From assembly GCA_000434015.1 (NCBI GenBank), contig HF999522.1, positions 62,001 through 126,000 on the forward strand: a stretch of DNA of 64,000 nucleotides, written 5' to 3'. A program made the translations under genes and the position numbers. This DNA comes from Clostridium sp. CAG:571. GTDB lineage: Bacteria > Bacillota > Clostridia > TANB77 > CAG-508. Below the pieces are notes generated by a model, which was not told where the DNA came from, made no database searches, and saw only the letters and a list, made by a program, of their open reading frames with translations. Every line of letters begins with the position of its first letter. Positions within the stretch are counted from its first letter, which is position 1. This document shows positions 9,246 through 18,231 of the stretch, piece by piece.

Positions 9246-10589
9246 ATGATGAAGAGAGGAACCAAAAGATTGCTTGTAACAGTAATGGCTTCGACGCTTT
9301 TAAGCACAGCAGCTTTTACTGCAATGGCAACCAAATCATACGCAGAACAGGAAAAAACACAGACAACACTGAAAGGCGATACTGATGGCGATGGAAAAAT
9401 CACTATTACTGATGCATACAATATCAGAACTCTTGCAGAAAAAGTGTTGAATGGAGACGCCAATGATATGGATGTTAACATTTATGATGTTGACGGAAAT
9501 GGTAGCATTGACAGAACAGATGCCAAATTAACAATGGAATATGTCACCAAAGTTAATGAGGGATATAAAAATCTGATCTGGCCTCCTGTGAACGGAAGCA
9601 TATATCCAAGTACCACAAGTACAACAACTGAAGTTAATGCTAAATCTCATTTTAGTGTAGGTCAGGAGTTGGTATTTATTGGGGTGCACTGGAATATAAG
9701 AAACAGTAAAGATCTTAATAGCGATAATAATATCGTAGGGGCCTTAGAAAAAGGCTCAGAGTTTAAGATTTTGGCTGTAGAAAATGACGAATGGTATTAC
9801 ATAAAATCGAACAACACGTTTGGTTATGTTAATTTGTCAAAATATTGGAATTTTGCGACCAAAAAACAGGTAACAACTACTACCACTATTGCGACAGCGA
9901 CAACTGAAAAGACGACTACAACAAAGGCAACCGCTACAACCGAGAAAAAGATCACAACAGCTAGAAATGACAAATCAAAGTTTGTTGCTGGTCAGACTCT
10001 TGTATTCACAGGAACACACTGGAATGTGAGAAATGCCAAAGATCTTGAGAATGATAAGAATATCATAGGAGCTCTTACAAAGGACTCTAACTTCAAGATC
10101 TTGCTGGATGAATCAAATGGTTGGTACTTGATTAAAACAGGTTCTGGTATCATAGGATATGTAAACCTTTCTCAATATTGGTACTTTAAAGTCCAAAAAC
10201 AGGAAGAGTTAACTACATGTGAGACCACAACTACTGTAAAAACGACTACCACAACAAAGGCAACAACTACAACTGAAAAGGCCACTACAACAACTGAGAA
10301 GAAGACGACAGTAGCAGCTGAAACGACTAAATCAAGGTTTTCGGTGGGTCAAACTCTTGTGTTCAAAGGTGAAAAATGGAATATAAGAAGTGAAAAAAAT
10401 CTTGAGAATGATAAAAATGTTATTGGTGTACTTGAGCCAGGCGATGAATTTGATATTTTATCTGCCGAAGGTGAAGAGTGGTACCAAATTAATTCTAATG
10501 GAAGGGTTGGATATGTTAATTTATCCCAATATTGGAATTTTTATAGCAAATGCCTCAAGTCTGTCGCAGCTACAGCAAGAAATGCGTAA
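9246..10589 (+). CDS. Second secreted dockerin protein with three SH3-like repeats
   Basis: A 447-residue paralog of the 7445-8998 protein with the same order. There is a signal peptide (about 1-34), a dockerin with DTDGDGKITITDAYN and DVDGNGSIDRTDA loops (about 40-105), and Thr/Lys-rich linkers around three SH3-like domains, each ending NLSQYW or NLSKYWNF. The repeats have diverged more than in the first protein, and the GC content is lower. It has no in-frame CGG: where the paralog has CGG arginine, this gene has AGA, AGG, His or Lys. That looks like an older acquisition adjusting to the host. It is probably cell-surface or cellulosome-like, but no cohesin is encoded in the window. Confidence 0.85.
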   Translation: MMKRGTKRLLVTVMASTLLSTAAFTAMATKSYAEQEKTQTTLKGDTDGDGKITITDAYNIRTLAEKVLNGDANDMDVNIYDVDGNGSIDRTDAKLTMEYVTKVNEGYKNLIWPPVNGSIYPSTTSTTTEVNAKSHFSVGQELVFIGVHWNIRNSKDLNSDNNIVGALEKGSEFKILAVENDEWYYIKSNNTFGYVNLSKYWNFATKKQVTTTTTIATATTEKTTTTKATATTEKKITTARNDKSKFVAGQTLVFTGTHWNVRNAKDLENDKNIIGALTKDSNFKILLDESNGWYLIKTGSGIIGYVNLSQYWYFKVQKQEELTTCETTTTVKTTTTTKATTTTEKATTTTEKKTTVAAETTKSRFSVGQTLVFKGEKWNIRSEKNLENDKNVIGVLEPGDEFDILSAEGEEWYQINSNGRVGYVNLSQYWNFYSKCLKSVAATARNA

Positions 10590-10607
10590 AGAACTTTCTA
10601 AACAAAG

Positions 10608-10636
10608 AAGGATCCTATAATAGGGTCCTTTTTTGT
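10608..10636 (+). terminator. Intrinsic terminator after the second dockerin gene
   Basis: AAGGATCCTA at 10608-10617 pairs with TAGGGTCCTT at 10621-10630, followed by T residues. Confidence 0.85.
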
Positions 10637-10668
10637 GCGAAAAAATAATAAAAGGAAGAATTTTGTTA

Positions 10669-10696
10669 TTGACAAAAAAAATCATTATTGTATAAT
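10669..10696 (+). promoter_or_regulatory. Sigma-A promoter of the alpha-amylase gene
   Basis: Consensus TTGACA at 10669-10674 and TATAAT at 10691-10696, 16 bases apart. It overlaps the ATG at 10688, which rules out that start and supports the TTG at 10730. Confidence 0.8.
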
Positions 10697-10729
10697 TTTT
10701 ATAGAATAAATTTTACTGGAGATGAGAAT

Positions 10730-12178
10730 TTGAAAAAAATAAATAAAACCATGATGCAGTATTTTGAGTGGTATTTACCATCAGATTTTGGATTATGGAA
10801 GAAAATATTAGAAGAATCAAAAAATATAAGTGATATAGGAATAACAAGTGTATGGTTACCTCCTGCATATAAAGCAAGTGATGGAATAAATGGGGTTGGC
10901 TATGCAGTTTATGATTTATATGATTTAGGAGAATTCGACCAAAAAGGAGCAATTCGAACAAAATATGGAACAAAAGAAGAATATTTAAATGCAATAAAAA
11001 GCTTACAAGAAAATGGAGTAAAAGTGTTTGCAGATATAGTGTTAAATCATCGTTTAGGTGCAGATGGTACAGAAGAAGTTTATGCAATAGAGGATTTACC
11101 ATCAGATAGAAATGTAGACATATCTAAACCATTTCCAATACAAGCATGGACAAAATATGAATTTCCAGGAAGAAGAGGAAAATATTCAGATTTTAAATGG
11201 AATTGGACACACTTCCATGGAGTAGATTGGGATGAATTTCAAAAAAGAAGTTCAATATATAAATTTTATGGAAAACATTGGGATAAAGATGTAGATAAAG
11301 AAAATGGAAATTTTGATTATTTAATGGGAGCAGATATTGACTTAAATAATGTAGATGTAACAGAAGAATTAAAAAAGTGGGGATTATGGTATGCTCAATT
11401 TACTAATATAGATGGTTTTAGAATGGATGCTGTAAAACATATGAGAGCAAGTTTTATGGAATCTTGGCTTAATTATGTTAGAAACAATACCAATAGGACA
11501 CTACCAGCTGTAGGGGAATATTGGAGCACAAGTTTAGAAAATTTGAAGAATTACATAAAAGAAACAAATGCTAGTTTAAGTTTGTTTGATGTACCATTAC
11601 ATTATAATTTATTCAATGCATCAAATAGTGGCGGAAATTATGACATGAAAACAATTTTTGATAATACACTAGTTAATAGTGATCCAGATTTAGCTGTAAC
11701 TTTTGTAGATAATCATGATACACAATTAGGTCAGTCTCTACAATCTTGGGTTCAAGATTGGTTTAAGCCAATAGCGTATGCATTAATTTTGTTAAGAAAA
11801 GATGGATATCCTTGTGTTTTTTTTGGAGATTATTATGGAATACCACATGATAATATTCAAAGTAAAAAAGATATCTTAGATACTTTTATAAAAATAAGAA
11901 GAGATAAAGTATATGGAAAACAAAATGATTATTTTAATGATTTTAACATTATAGGATGGACAATAGAAGGCGACGAAGAACATGAAAATTCAGGTATGGC
12001 AGTAATTCTTTCGGATGGACCTGGAGGATCTAAATGTATGAATGTTGGAAAAGGTTTAGCAAATTCAGTATTAAAAGATTGTACAGGGAATATAAAAGAA
12101 ACAGTATATGTAGATAATGATGGAAATGGAATTTTCTATTGTAATGGTGGTAGTGTTTCTGTTTGGGTAAAAGAATAA
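10730..12178 (+). CDS. Cytoplasmic alpha-amylase (GH13)
   Basis: A protein of 482 residues from the TTG at 10730, which has a GGAG site in front. There is no signal peptide, so it acts inside the cell on alpha-1,4-glucans. The N-terminus TMMQYFEWYLP is that of the GH13_5 liquefying/cytoplasmic amylases. The four conserved regions are present: DIVLNHR near 102, GFRMDAVKH near 228 (catalytic Asp), GEYWS near 262 (catalytic Glu) and FVDNHDTQ near 324. The length is normal for the family. It is monocistronic, with its own promoter. Confidence 0.93.
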   Translation: MKKINKTMMQYFEWYLPSDFGLWKKILEESKNISDIGITSVWLPPAYKASDGINGVGYAVYDLYDLGEFDQKGAIRTKYGTKEEYLNAIKSLQENGVKVFADIVLNHRLGADGTEEVYAIEDLPSDRNVDISKPFPIQAWTKYEFPGRRGKYSDFKWNWTHFHGVDWDEFQKRSSIYKFYGKHWDKDVDKENGNFDYLMGADIDLNNVDVTEELKKWGLWYAQFTNIDGFRMDAVKHMRASFMESWLNYVRNNTNRTLPAVGEYWSTSLENLKNYIKETNASLSLFDVPLHYNLFNASNSGGNYDMKTIFDNTLVNSDPDLAVTFVDNHDTQLGQSLQSWVQDWFKPIAYALILLRKDGYPCVFFGDYYGIPHDNIQSKKDILDTFIKIRRDKVYGKQNDYFNDFNIIGWTIEGDEEHENSGMAVILSDGPGGSKCMNVGKGLANSVLKDCTGNIKETVYVDNDGNGIFYCNGGSVSVWVKE

Positions 12179-12231
12179 ATGTAAATTATTTTTTAAAAAA
12201 TATAAAAATATACAAGTTAAGGGGGAGAAAA

Positions 12232-13144
12232 ATGAAAAATAATTTAAAAAGTAAATTAAAAAATGTGCTGAAAATTGTACTAATTTTAGCATTAGTATTA
12301 TCAGCAAGCATTATTATGAAACAAGATAAAAGTAATGCTGATGCTGGATATCATTCAAGCTACAGTGGTGGTAGCAGTTCTTCTAGTCATAGTAGCTCAT
12401 CGTCTAGAAGTAGTAGTCATAGTCGGAAGTAGTTACTCTGGAAGTAGTCATAGTAGTTCTTCATCTAGCAGTGGAAGCTCATTATTAGGTTTTGTAATAT
12501 TTATGATAATTATAATTATTTATATTATAATTGTAACTACAAACAAGAAGAAAGAAATACCTAAAAATAATGCTATACCGGTTGTTAATAATCCTCAAGC
12601 TATAGAAGAAATAAAGAAACATATTCCGGATTTCGATGTAAACAAATTCCTTTCAACTGGATATAATATTTACTTAAATATTGAAAATGCTTGGATGAAC
12701 TTTGAATTAGATAAAGTAAGAGATGTAATGACAGATGAAATGTTTAATATGTATGAATCACAACTAACTAGCATGGAAATGAAAGGTGAACAAAACATAA
12801 TGAAAGACTTCAGATTATTAAATTCAGCAATTACAAATGCTAGTCTTCAAAATAATATGATGCAAGTAACTACAAGATATGTTATAGAATTCTATGATTA
12901 CATTATTAATAAAGATACAAAACAAGTAGTTAGAGGAAATAGTAACAGAAAGATAAGAATGGTTTATGAAATGACATTCATTGAAAAATTGGAAAAAGCA
13001 AAATTAGATAAATGTCCTAACTGTGGAGCACCAATTAATATGAATTCAACAGGAATATGTGAATATTGTAATTCTAAGATTGTTGCAGAAAATACAGAAT
13101 GGGTAATGTCTAAAAAGGTTTCATTAAGACAAGAAAATTTATAA
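12232..13144 (+). CDS. TIM44-like zinc-ribbon membrane protein, expressed through a CGG +1 frameshift
   Basis: The gene is in two frames, 12232-12423 and 12425-13144, joined if the C of an in-frame CGG at 12424-12426 is skipped. The joined 303-residue protein has a signal-anchor (about 8-28), a Ser/Gly-rich stretch (36-85), a membrane helix (LLGFVIFMIIIIIYIIIV), a TIM44-like domain (about 110-265) and a zinc ribbon (CPNCGAP...CEYC). The shift falls inside the Ser/Gly stretch as HS-G-SSYSGSS, so glycine fits. The downstream protein at 13254 is a soluble paralog of the TIM44-like and zinc-ribbon part. The function of such bacterial proteins is unknown; a transport or assembly role at the membrane is inference. 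Without the shift the product ends a few codons later, before the functional domain. Confidence 0.82.
12424..12426 (+). other. CGG +1 recoding site (TIM44-like gene)
   Basis: Codons AGT CGG AAG TAG in the zero frame; skipping the C reads AGT GGA AGT AGT, glycine 65. The zero frame meets a stop within two codons. Confidence 0.8.
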
Positions 13145-13188
13145 TTTATTAAATTTTAATTTGATAAAATTAAAATAAAAATATTGTA

Positions 13189-13235
13189 AAGGATGGAAGA
13201 ATTAGATTAACATGGCTTTCTTCCGTCCTTTAATT
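13189..13235 (+). terminator. Long hairpin between the two TIM44-like genes
   Basis: AAGGATGGAAGAA at 13189-13201 pairs fully (one G-U) with TTCTTCCGTCCTT at 13218-13230. The T-tract is weak, so it may be a partial terminator or an mRNA-stability hairpin in front of the second gene. Confidence 0.6.
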
Positions 13236-13253
13236 AATAAAAGGAGAAAAAAT

Positions 13254-13796
13254 ATGGATGAATTAATACAAAAAATTGTAATGGAAGATAGTACTTTTTC
13301 AGAATCAACTTTTAAAGCAAAAGCAGATAATATTTTTATACAGTTGTATACAGCTGTTATGAAAAAAAACTTAGAAAGAGTAAAACATTTTTTATCAGAA
13401 GAGGTATATGAAGAATTTGCTAGAAAAGTACAAAATTTAAATGAAAGAAATTTAATTCAAATTTATGGAGAGTTGAATGTTTCTGATACTAATATTGTTA
13501 AGATTACAGAAAACGAAGACGATTTTGAAATAGAAATAAGTTTATTAACAAAATATTTAGATTATCAATTAGATGGAACTACTAGACAAATGGTATCTGG
13601 TGACGATCAAGTAAGAAAAGAGCAATATATGAGAATGATTTTTTCTAAAAGAAAAAATGCAAAAAATTTAGGAACTGCAAGAAAATGTCCTGGATGTGGT
13701 GCTAATATGGATATTGCGATAAATGGTAAATGTGAATATTGTGGAACTATCTTTAAATTAGAAGAATATGATTGGGTACTAAAAAGCATAAGATAA
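13254..13796 (+). CDS. Soluble TIM44-like protein with C-terminal zinc ribbon
   Basis: 180 residues from the ATG at 13254 (AAGGAG site before it). Residues about 15-140 form a TIM44-like alpha/beta fold and the end carries CPGCGANMD...CEYCGTIF, a four-cysteine zinc ribbon. It is paralogous to the C-terminal half of the preceding protein, including the closing (E/D)xxWV motif. It lacks the signal anchor and is presumably a cytoplasmic partner or regulator of the membrane form. Confidence 0.75.
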   Translation: MDELIQKIVMEDSTFSESTFKAKADNIFIQLYTAVMKKNLERVKHFLSEEVYEEFARKVQNLNERNLIQIYGELNVSDTNIVKITENEDDFEIEISLLTKYLDYQLDGTTRQMVSGDDQVRKEQYMRMIFSKRKNAKNLGTARKCPGCGANMDIAINGKCEYCGTIFKLEEYDWVLKSIR

Positions 13797-13882
13797 TATA
13801 CAAAATATAGAGGCGAAAAAAGTCGAATTAAGATATAAAAATAACATATATATTACAAGAATATTAAAAATGTATTAATATA

Positions 13883-13912
13883 TTGAAAATGTATAGTATA
13901 TTAGTATATAAT
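13883..13912 (+). promoter_or_regulatory. Promoter of the CpsC-CpsD fusion gene
   Basis: TTGAAA at 13883-13888 and TATAAT at 13907-13912 with an 18-base spacer, in an A/T-repeat-rich background like the promoter at 16505. Confidence 0.55.
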
Positions 13913-13956
13913 GGCATTAAAATAAAAAATAAAAGAAGAAAGAGGTAAAGAAAATA

Positions 13957-15339
13957 ATGGAAGAAATCGATTTAAGAGACCTTTTAAAATTATTTTGGAA
14001 AAGAAAAGCTATTATACTTTTAACAACTATGGCTTTTTTATTTATTGGATATGTTTATAATGCTTTTGTTACAACACCACAATACAAATCTGCTACTACT
14101 TTAATATTAGTAAAAGCAGAAAATAGTGGAACAACAACAAATGATGTTACATTAAATCAAAAGTTAGTTTATACATATAGTGAACTTGTAAAGAGTGATT
14201 CTGTTCTAAATGAAGTTATAAGCAGAGTTCAATTAGATAAAACTACAGCACAATTAAGAAAAAATGTAACAATAGAGTCTGTAAAAAATACTGAAATTAT
14301 AAAAATTTCAGTACAAGATTCAAATAAAGATGAAGCTCCAATTATTGCAAATAGCATTGCAGAGGTATTTTCTGAACAAATTAAAGAAATTTATAATATG
14401 GAAAATATTCGTGTTGTAGATAAAGCAGTAGCACCATCTGCACCAAGTAATATTAATCCAGTTAAATATGCAGGTGTATTTGCAGTAGTAGGATTTGCTC
14501 TATCTATAGGAGTAATTTTAATACTAAACTTATTTGATAGTACTGTTAAAAACGACAAAGATATAGAAAAAGCTTTAAATATAAAAACTTTGGCTACATT
14601 TGCTAGAAATCCAAATATTAAGCAAGGTTTAATAGATTTAGATCCAAAATCACAATGTGCAGAAGGATTTAAATCTTTAAGAACAAATTTACAATTTATG
14701 AATGGATCTGAAGGATTAAAGAGTGTTTTAATTACTAGTGCTCTGCCAGGGGCTGGAAAAAGTTGGGTGGCTACAAATTTAGCAATTACTTTTGCTCGTG
14801 GTGGTTATAGAACAATATTAGTAGATGCCGATATGAGAAAAGGTATACAACATAAAAAGTTCAGATTAAATCAAGTACCAGGTCTTTCTGACTTTTTAAG
14901 TAGTAGTTCAGAAAATTTAGAAGAAGAGTTACAAAAATGTATACAACCAACAGAACTTGATAATTTATGTGTATTAACATGTGGAAGTATAACATATGAT
15001 TCTTCGGAGCTATTATTATCAAATAAAATAATAAAAGCAGTAGAAATACTAAAGAAAAATTGCGATATAGTTATTTTTGATGCTACACCAAGTAATCTAG
15101 TAACAGACGCTATTGTTTTATCTAGATTAGTAGATACAAGCTTTATTGTTACAGAGCATGAAAAAACTCAAATAGAAGATATAGAAAAAATAAAAACTCA
15201 AATAGAAGATGTTGGAGGAAACATTGCTGGAATTGTAATAAATAAAGTACAAGATGAAAAAAGCTCAAAAGGGAATTATTATTACATGAATGAAGAAGAT
15301 ATAAAAAGGAAAAAAAGAAAGAGAAGCGAGCATCATTAA
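13957..15339 (+). CDS. Fused CpsC-CpsD: chain-length regulator with tyrosine-kinase domain
   Basis: A 460-residue protein. Residues 1-195 are a Wzz/CpsC domain: cytoplasmic start EEIDLRDLLKLFWKRK, transmembrane helices at about 20-38 and 170-190, extracellular loop between. Residues 230-460 are a BY-kinase: Walker A ALPGAGKSW near 265, Walker A' LVDADMRKG near 287 and Walker B IVIFDATPS near 371. In Firmicutes these two parts are usually separate proteins; the fusion is the arrangement of proteobacterial Wzc. The tail holds only a short YYY cluster, the likely autophosphorylation site. It controls export or chain length of surface polysaccharide. Separate copies follow at 16563 and 17281. Confidence 0.88.
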   Translation: MEEIDLRDLLKLFWKRKAIILLTTMAFLFIGYVYNAFVTTPQYKSATTLILVKAENSGTTTNDVTLNQKLVYTYSELVKSDSVLNEVISRVQLDKTTAQLRKNVTIESVKNTEIIKISVQDSNKDEAPIIANSIAEVFSEQIKEIYNMENIRVVDKAVAPSAPSNINPVKYAGVFAVVGFALSIGVILILNLFDSTVKNDKDIEKALNIKTLATFARNPNIKQGLIDLDPKSQCAEGFKSLRTNLQFMNGSEGLKSVLITSALPGAGKSWVATNLAITFARGGYRTILVDADMRKGIQHKKFRLNQVPGLSDFLSSSSENLEEELQKCIQPTELDNLCVLTCGSITYDSSELLLSNKIIKAVEILKKNCDIVIFDATPSNLVTDAIVLSRLVDTSFIVTEHEKTQIEDIEKIKTQIEDVGGNIAGIVINKVQDEKSSKGNYYYMNEEDIKRKKRKRSEHH

Positions 15340-15463
15340 AAATTGTTTAAATATTTCTTGTCTTGATTTTGGGAGCAACTGAAAATTAATTTTAAGAAAA
15401 GCTGGTAAAAATATTTTGATTAAAAATTATTAAAATATCTAGAAAAAGTTAGATAAAAATTAT

Positions 15464-15511
15464 AAAAAACAGGGATTTAGGGGGGAAGTCTAAATGCCTG
15501 TTTTTTATATA
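15464..15511 (+). terminator. Strong intrinsic terminator
   Basis: AAAAAACAGGGATTTAG at 15464-15480 pairs with CTAAATGCCTGTTTTTT at 15490-15506 with a single mismatch. It ends the fusion-kinase transcript. Confidence 0.85.
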
Positions 15512-15569
15512 TTGACTAATTTCGACAAATAGATTATTATATTTTCATACAAATGAGGAGGAGATTTTT

Positions 15570-16382
15570 ATGGAAAACATAGAAAATGAAAAAAAACATG
15601 ATAAAAAACAATTTAAAATATTTGGATTTACATTAACTAAGATTATGGCGTATTTTATTATATATAGTGTGCTAGGATATATTGTAGAAACTTTATTTGG
15701 ACTAGTTACAAAAGGAGTAATAGAGAGTAGGCAAAGCTTTTTGTATGGACCTTTTTGTGCAATATATGGCCTTGGAGCGGTTATTATGATATTAGGATTA
15801 CAACGTTTTAATAAAAATAACTATACTTTATTTTTTGGAGGTTTTGTAATTGGGTCAATAGTAGAATATATAATTAGTCTTATAGGCGAAATTATTTTTA
15901 ATATAAAATGGTGGGATTATTCTTCTATGGCATTTAATATAAATGGTAGAGTATGTATTGCATTTTCATTCTTTTGGGGAGTGCTAGCAATATATCTAAT
16001 GAGTCATTTAAATCCTTTGGTAGATAAATTCTTAGACAAAATTTCACCTAAAGTGCTAAAAATATCTGTAATAATAGGAATTATTATTATGCTTTTAGAT
16101 TTTTTAGTTACAAGTTTTGCTTTAAAAATGTTTTTTACGAGATTAGTTAATAATTATAATTTAGAAATTGCAGGTTTAGATAAAGTTATATGGAAATGTG
16201 ATGAATTATACAAAAATGAAAAAATAAGTGATTTTACATACAAATATTTTTCAGATGAGAAGATGTTAAAAACATTTCCAAATATTAAATTAACTAAAAA
16301 AGATGGAGATATTATTTATGTAAGTGATATTTTAAATAATATAACACCATATTATTTTAGAATATTCACACCAAAATACTAA
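15570..16382 (+). CDS. CmpB-type putative ABC-transporter permease family protein
   Basis: 270 residues with about five or six hydrophobic segments. The N-terminal half carries the family pattern YSVLGYIVETLFG...SFLYGPFCAIYGLGAV and the KWWDYS segment. These define the ABC_trans_CmpB family (Pfam PF06541), which despite its name has no proven transport function. It stands alone between two terminators, with a GAGGAGG ribosome-binding site. A role in the envelope is inference from its neighbours. Confidence 0.8.
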   Translation: MENIENEKKHDKKQFKIFGFTLTKIMAYFIIYSVLGYIVETLFGLVTKGVIESRQSFLYGPFCAIYGLGAVIMILGLQRFNKNNYTLFFGGFVIGSIVEYIISLIGEIIFNIKWWDYSSMAFNINGRVCIAFSFFWGVLAIYLMSHLNPLVDKFLDKISPKVLKISVIIGIIIMLLDFLVTSFALKMFFTRLVNNYNLEIAGLDKVIWKCDELYKNEKISDFTYKYFSDEKMLKTFPNIKLTKKDGDIIYVSDILNNITPYYFRIFTPKY

Positions 16383-16400
16383 AGATTAATAAAAATTATT

Positions 16401-16455
16401 AAAAAGAAAATATATGATTAAAAGAGTGTTAATTCATATATTTTCTTTTTTGGTA
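16401..16455 (+). terminator. Intrinsic terminator with a perfect 17-bp stem
   Basis: AAAAAGAAAATATATGA at 16401-16417 pairs perfectly with TCATATATTTTCTTTTT at 16434-16450. Confidence 0.88.
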
Positions 16456-16458
16456 AAA

Positions 16459-16510
16459 AAATACAAAAATATTACAAAAACATTACAAAAATATTACAAA
16501 AAACTTGTAA
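16459..16510 (+). repeat. Phased ATTACAAAAA repeats in front of the cps promoter
   Basis: Three to four copies of a 10-12-base unit, (T/C)ATTACAAAAA, lie in a row at about one helical turn each, directly upstream of and into the -35 box. This could be an UP element with phased A-tracts or a multi-site operator. Confidence 0.5.
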
Positions 16511-16533
16511 AAGGCTAGTATATTATGTATAAT
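16505..16533 (+). promoter_or_regulatory. Promoter of the cpsC-cpsD-cpsB operon
   Basis: TTGTAA at 16505-16510 and TATAAT at 16528-16533, 17 bases apart. Confidence 0.65.
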
Positions 16534-16562
16534 ATATCATATTTGTAATAATGGAGGGAAAA

Positions 16563-17279
16563 ATGGAAGAACTAGATTTGAAACAGTTAGTTAATATTTT
16601 TTGGAACAAAAGATTACATGTTATAAGCATAGTGCTTATATTTTTAATTATAGGAACAGTATATACATTTTTATTTGTTACACCTAAATATAAATCATAT
16701 ACATCTTTAGTACTTGCAAGGTCAGAAAGTACCAAAGAAAATGAAACAGATACAAGTACAATAACTCAAACAGATATAACCTTAAATCAAAAATTAGTTT
16801 CTACATATAGTGAGTTAGTTAAAAGTAAAAATGTACTACGTGAAGTGATTAAAAATTTAAATATAAATGAAAGTGAAGAAAATTTAAAAGATAATATCAC
16901 AGTAAGTGCTGTGAAGGATACAGAGCTTATACAAATAACAGTAACAAATTACTATCCAGATAGAGCAAGTGATATAGCAAATGAAATTGCAAAGGTTTTT
17001 ACAAAAAAAGTTGGAGAAATATACAATATAAATAATGTATATATAGTAGATGAAGCAGAAAGAGCCAATACTCCATACAATATAAATCATATTAAGGATA
17101 TTGCAATTTTTATAGCTATTGGACTTATAGTGTCTGTTGGATATGTTTTAATATCTAACTTATTAGATACTACAGTAAAATCTGCAGAAGATATAGAAAA
17201 AGAATTAGGTGTTGTTGCTCTAGCATCTATTCCACTATTAAAAGATGATACAAAAAAAATGAAGGGAGGTATTATATAA
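16563..17279 (+). CDS. cpsC: CpsC-like chain-length regulator (Wzz domain)
   Basis: 238 residues from the ATG at 16563, chosen because GGAGGG lies 4-5 bases before it. Two transmembrane helices (about 19-38 and 174-195) flank an extracellular loop rich in Thr/Ser, as in Wzz/CpsC adaptors that activate the CpsD kinase. It is closely related to the N-terminal part of the fusion protein at 13957. The kinase gene begins two bases after its stop, so they form one operon with cpsB. Confidence 0.88.
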   Translation: MEELDLKQLVNIFWNKRLHVISIVLIFLIIGTVYTFLFVTPKYKSYTSLVLARSESTKENETDTSTITQTDITLNQKLVSTYSELVKSKNVLREVIKNLNINESEENLKDNITVSAVKDTELIQITVTNYYPDRASDIANEIAKVFTKKVGEIYNINNVYIVDEAERANTPYNINHIKDIAIFIAIGLIVSVGYVLISNLLDTTVKSAEDIEKELGVVALASIPLLKDDTKKMKGGII

Positions 17280-17280
17280 A

Positions 17281-18210
17281 ATGAGAAATGAATTAATAAC
17301 ATTTACATCTCCTAAAGCTTCTGTATCAGAAGTTTTCAGAACATTAAGAACTAATATTCAATTTATGAATGTTAATAATAAACTAAAATCATTATTGGTA
17401 ACAAGTACAGTTCCTGGAGAGGGAAAAAGCTGGGTATCTGCTAATTTAGCAATAACATTTGCACAAGCTGGAAAAAGAGTTGTTTTAGTAGATGCTGATA
17501 TGAGAAAAGGGAGACAACATGAATTGTTCGAAGTATCTAATGAAAATGGGTTATCAAATTACTTGATTACTGCAAGTGATGCTAAAGTGGATTTAGCAGA
17601 TTATATTAAGCCAACATTAATAGAAAACTTGTATATAATTACAGCAGGAATAGTACCTCCAAATCCATCAGAACTATTGACAAGCAAAAAAATGTCTGAT
17701 TTAATAAAGGCACTAGAAAAGAGCGCTGATATAGTGATATTTGACGGTACACCGAGTACAATTGTAACAGATGCAATAATATTATCTAGATTTGTAGGTT
17801 CTACTTTAATAGTTGCTTCTCATAAAATAACTAAAATAGATGATTTAAAACAAGTAAAAAGAAATATAGAAAACGTTGATGGAAAAATAGCTGGTGTAAT
17901 AGTAAATAAAATGCCAATAGCACATAAAAAATATGAAAACAAATATTATTATGAGAGTTCTATGGTATTAAATAAAAAGAAAAATTGGTTTTCAAATATT
18001 TTAAAACATACAGAATCAATAAAAGAAAAAGAAATACCTAAAGTTAAAAAGAATTTAGATATAGTAGCAAAGGCAGAAAATAAATTAGAAAAGCAAAAAT
18101 CAGAAAAAATAACAAAGAAAAAAGAAGCAGAAAAAAGTAACGAAGAAGATATAGATATTAATGCAGTTCTAAAACAATTAACTAAATATTTATCAGAAGA
18201 GAAAAAGTAA
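17281..18210 (+). CDS. cpsD: CpsD-like bacterial tyrosine kinase
   Basis: 309 residues. Walker A is TVPGEGKSW at about 42-50, Walker A' VLVDADMRKG at about 68-77 and Walker B IVIFDGTPS at about 153. After the kinase domain comes a YYYES cluster near 222, then an unusually long, lysine/glutamate-rich tail of about 80 residues. The tail is not typical of CpsD and might bind another partner. The kinase autophosphorylates on tyrosine with its CpsC partner and is reversed by CpsB, encoded just downstream. Confidence 0.88.
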   Translation: MRNELITFTSPKASVSEVFRTLRTNIQFMNVNNKLKSLLVTSTVPGEGKSWVSANLAITFAQAGKRVVLVDADMRKGRQHELFEVSNENGLSNYLITASDAKVDLADYIKPTLIENLYIITAGIVPPNPSELLTSKKMSDLIKALEKSADIVIFDGTPSTIVTDAIILSRFVGSTLIVASHKITKIDDLKQVKRNIENVDGKIAGVIVNKMPIAHKKYENKYYYESSMVLNKKKNWFSNILKHTESIKEKEIPKVKKNLDIVAKAENKLEKQKSEKITKKKEAEKSNEEDIDINAVLKQLTKYLSEEKK

Positions 18211-18231
18211 AAAGTTTGGAGTGACAAATAA

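Noticed and set aside
16459..16510. CRISPR-like array from the ATTACAAAAA repeats
   Set aside because: Units are 10-12 bases with no unique spacers and lie at a promoter. No array or cas gene was seen anywhere in the window.
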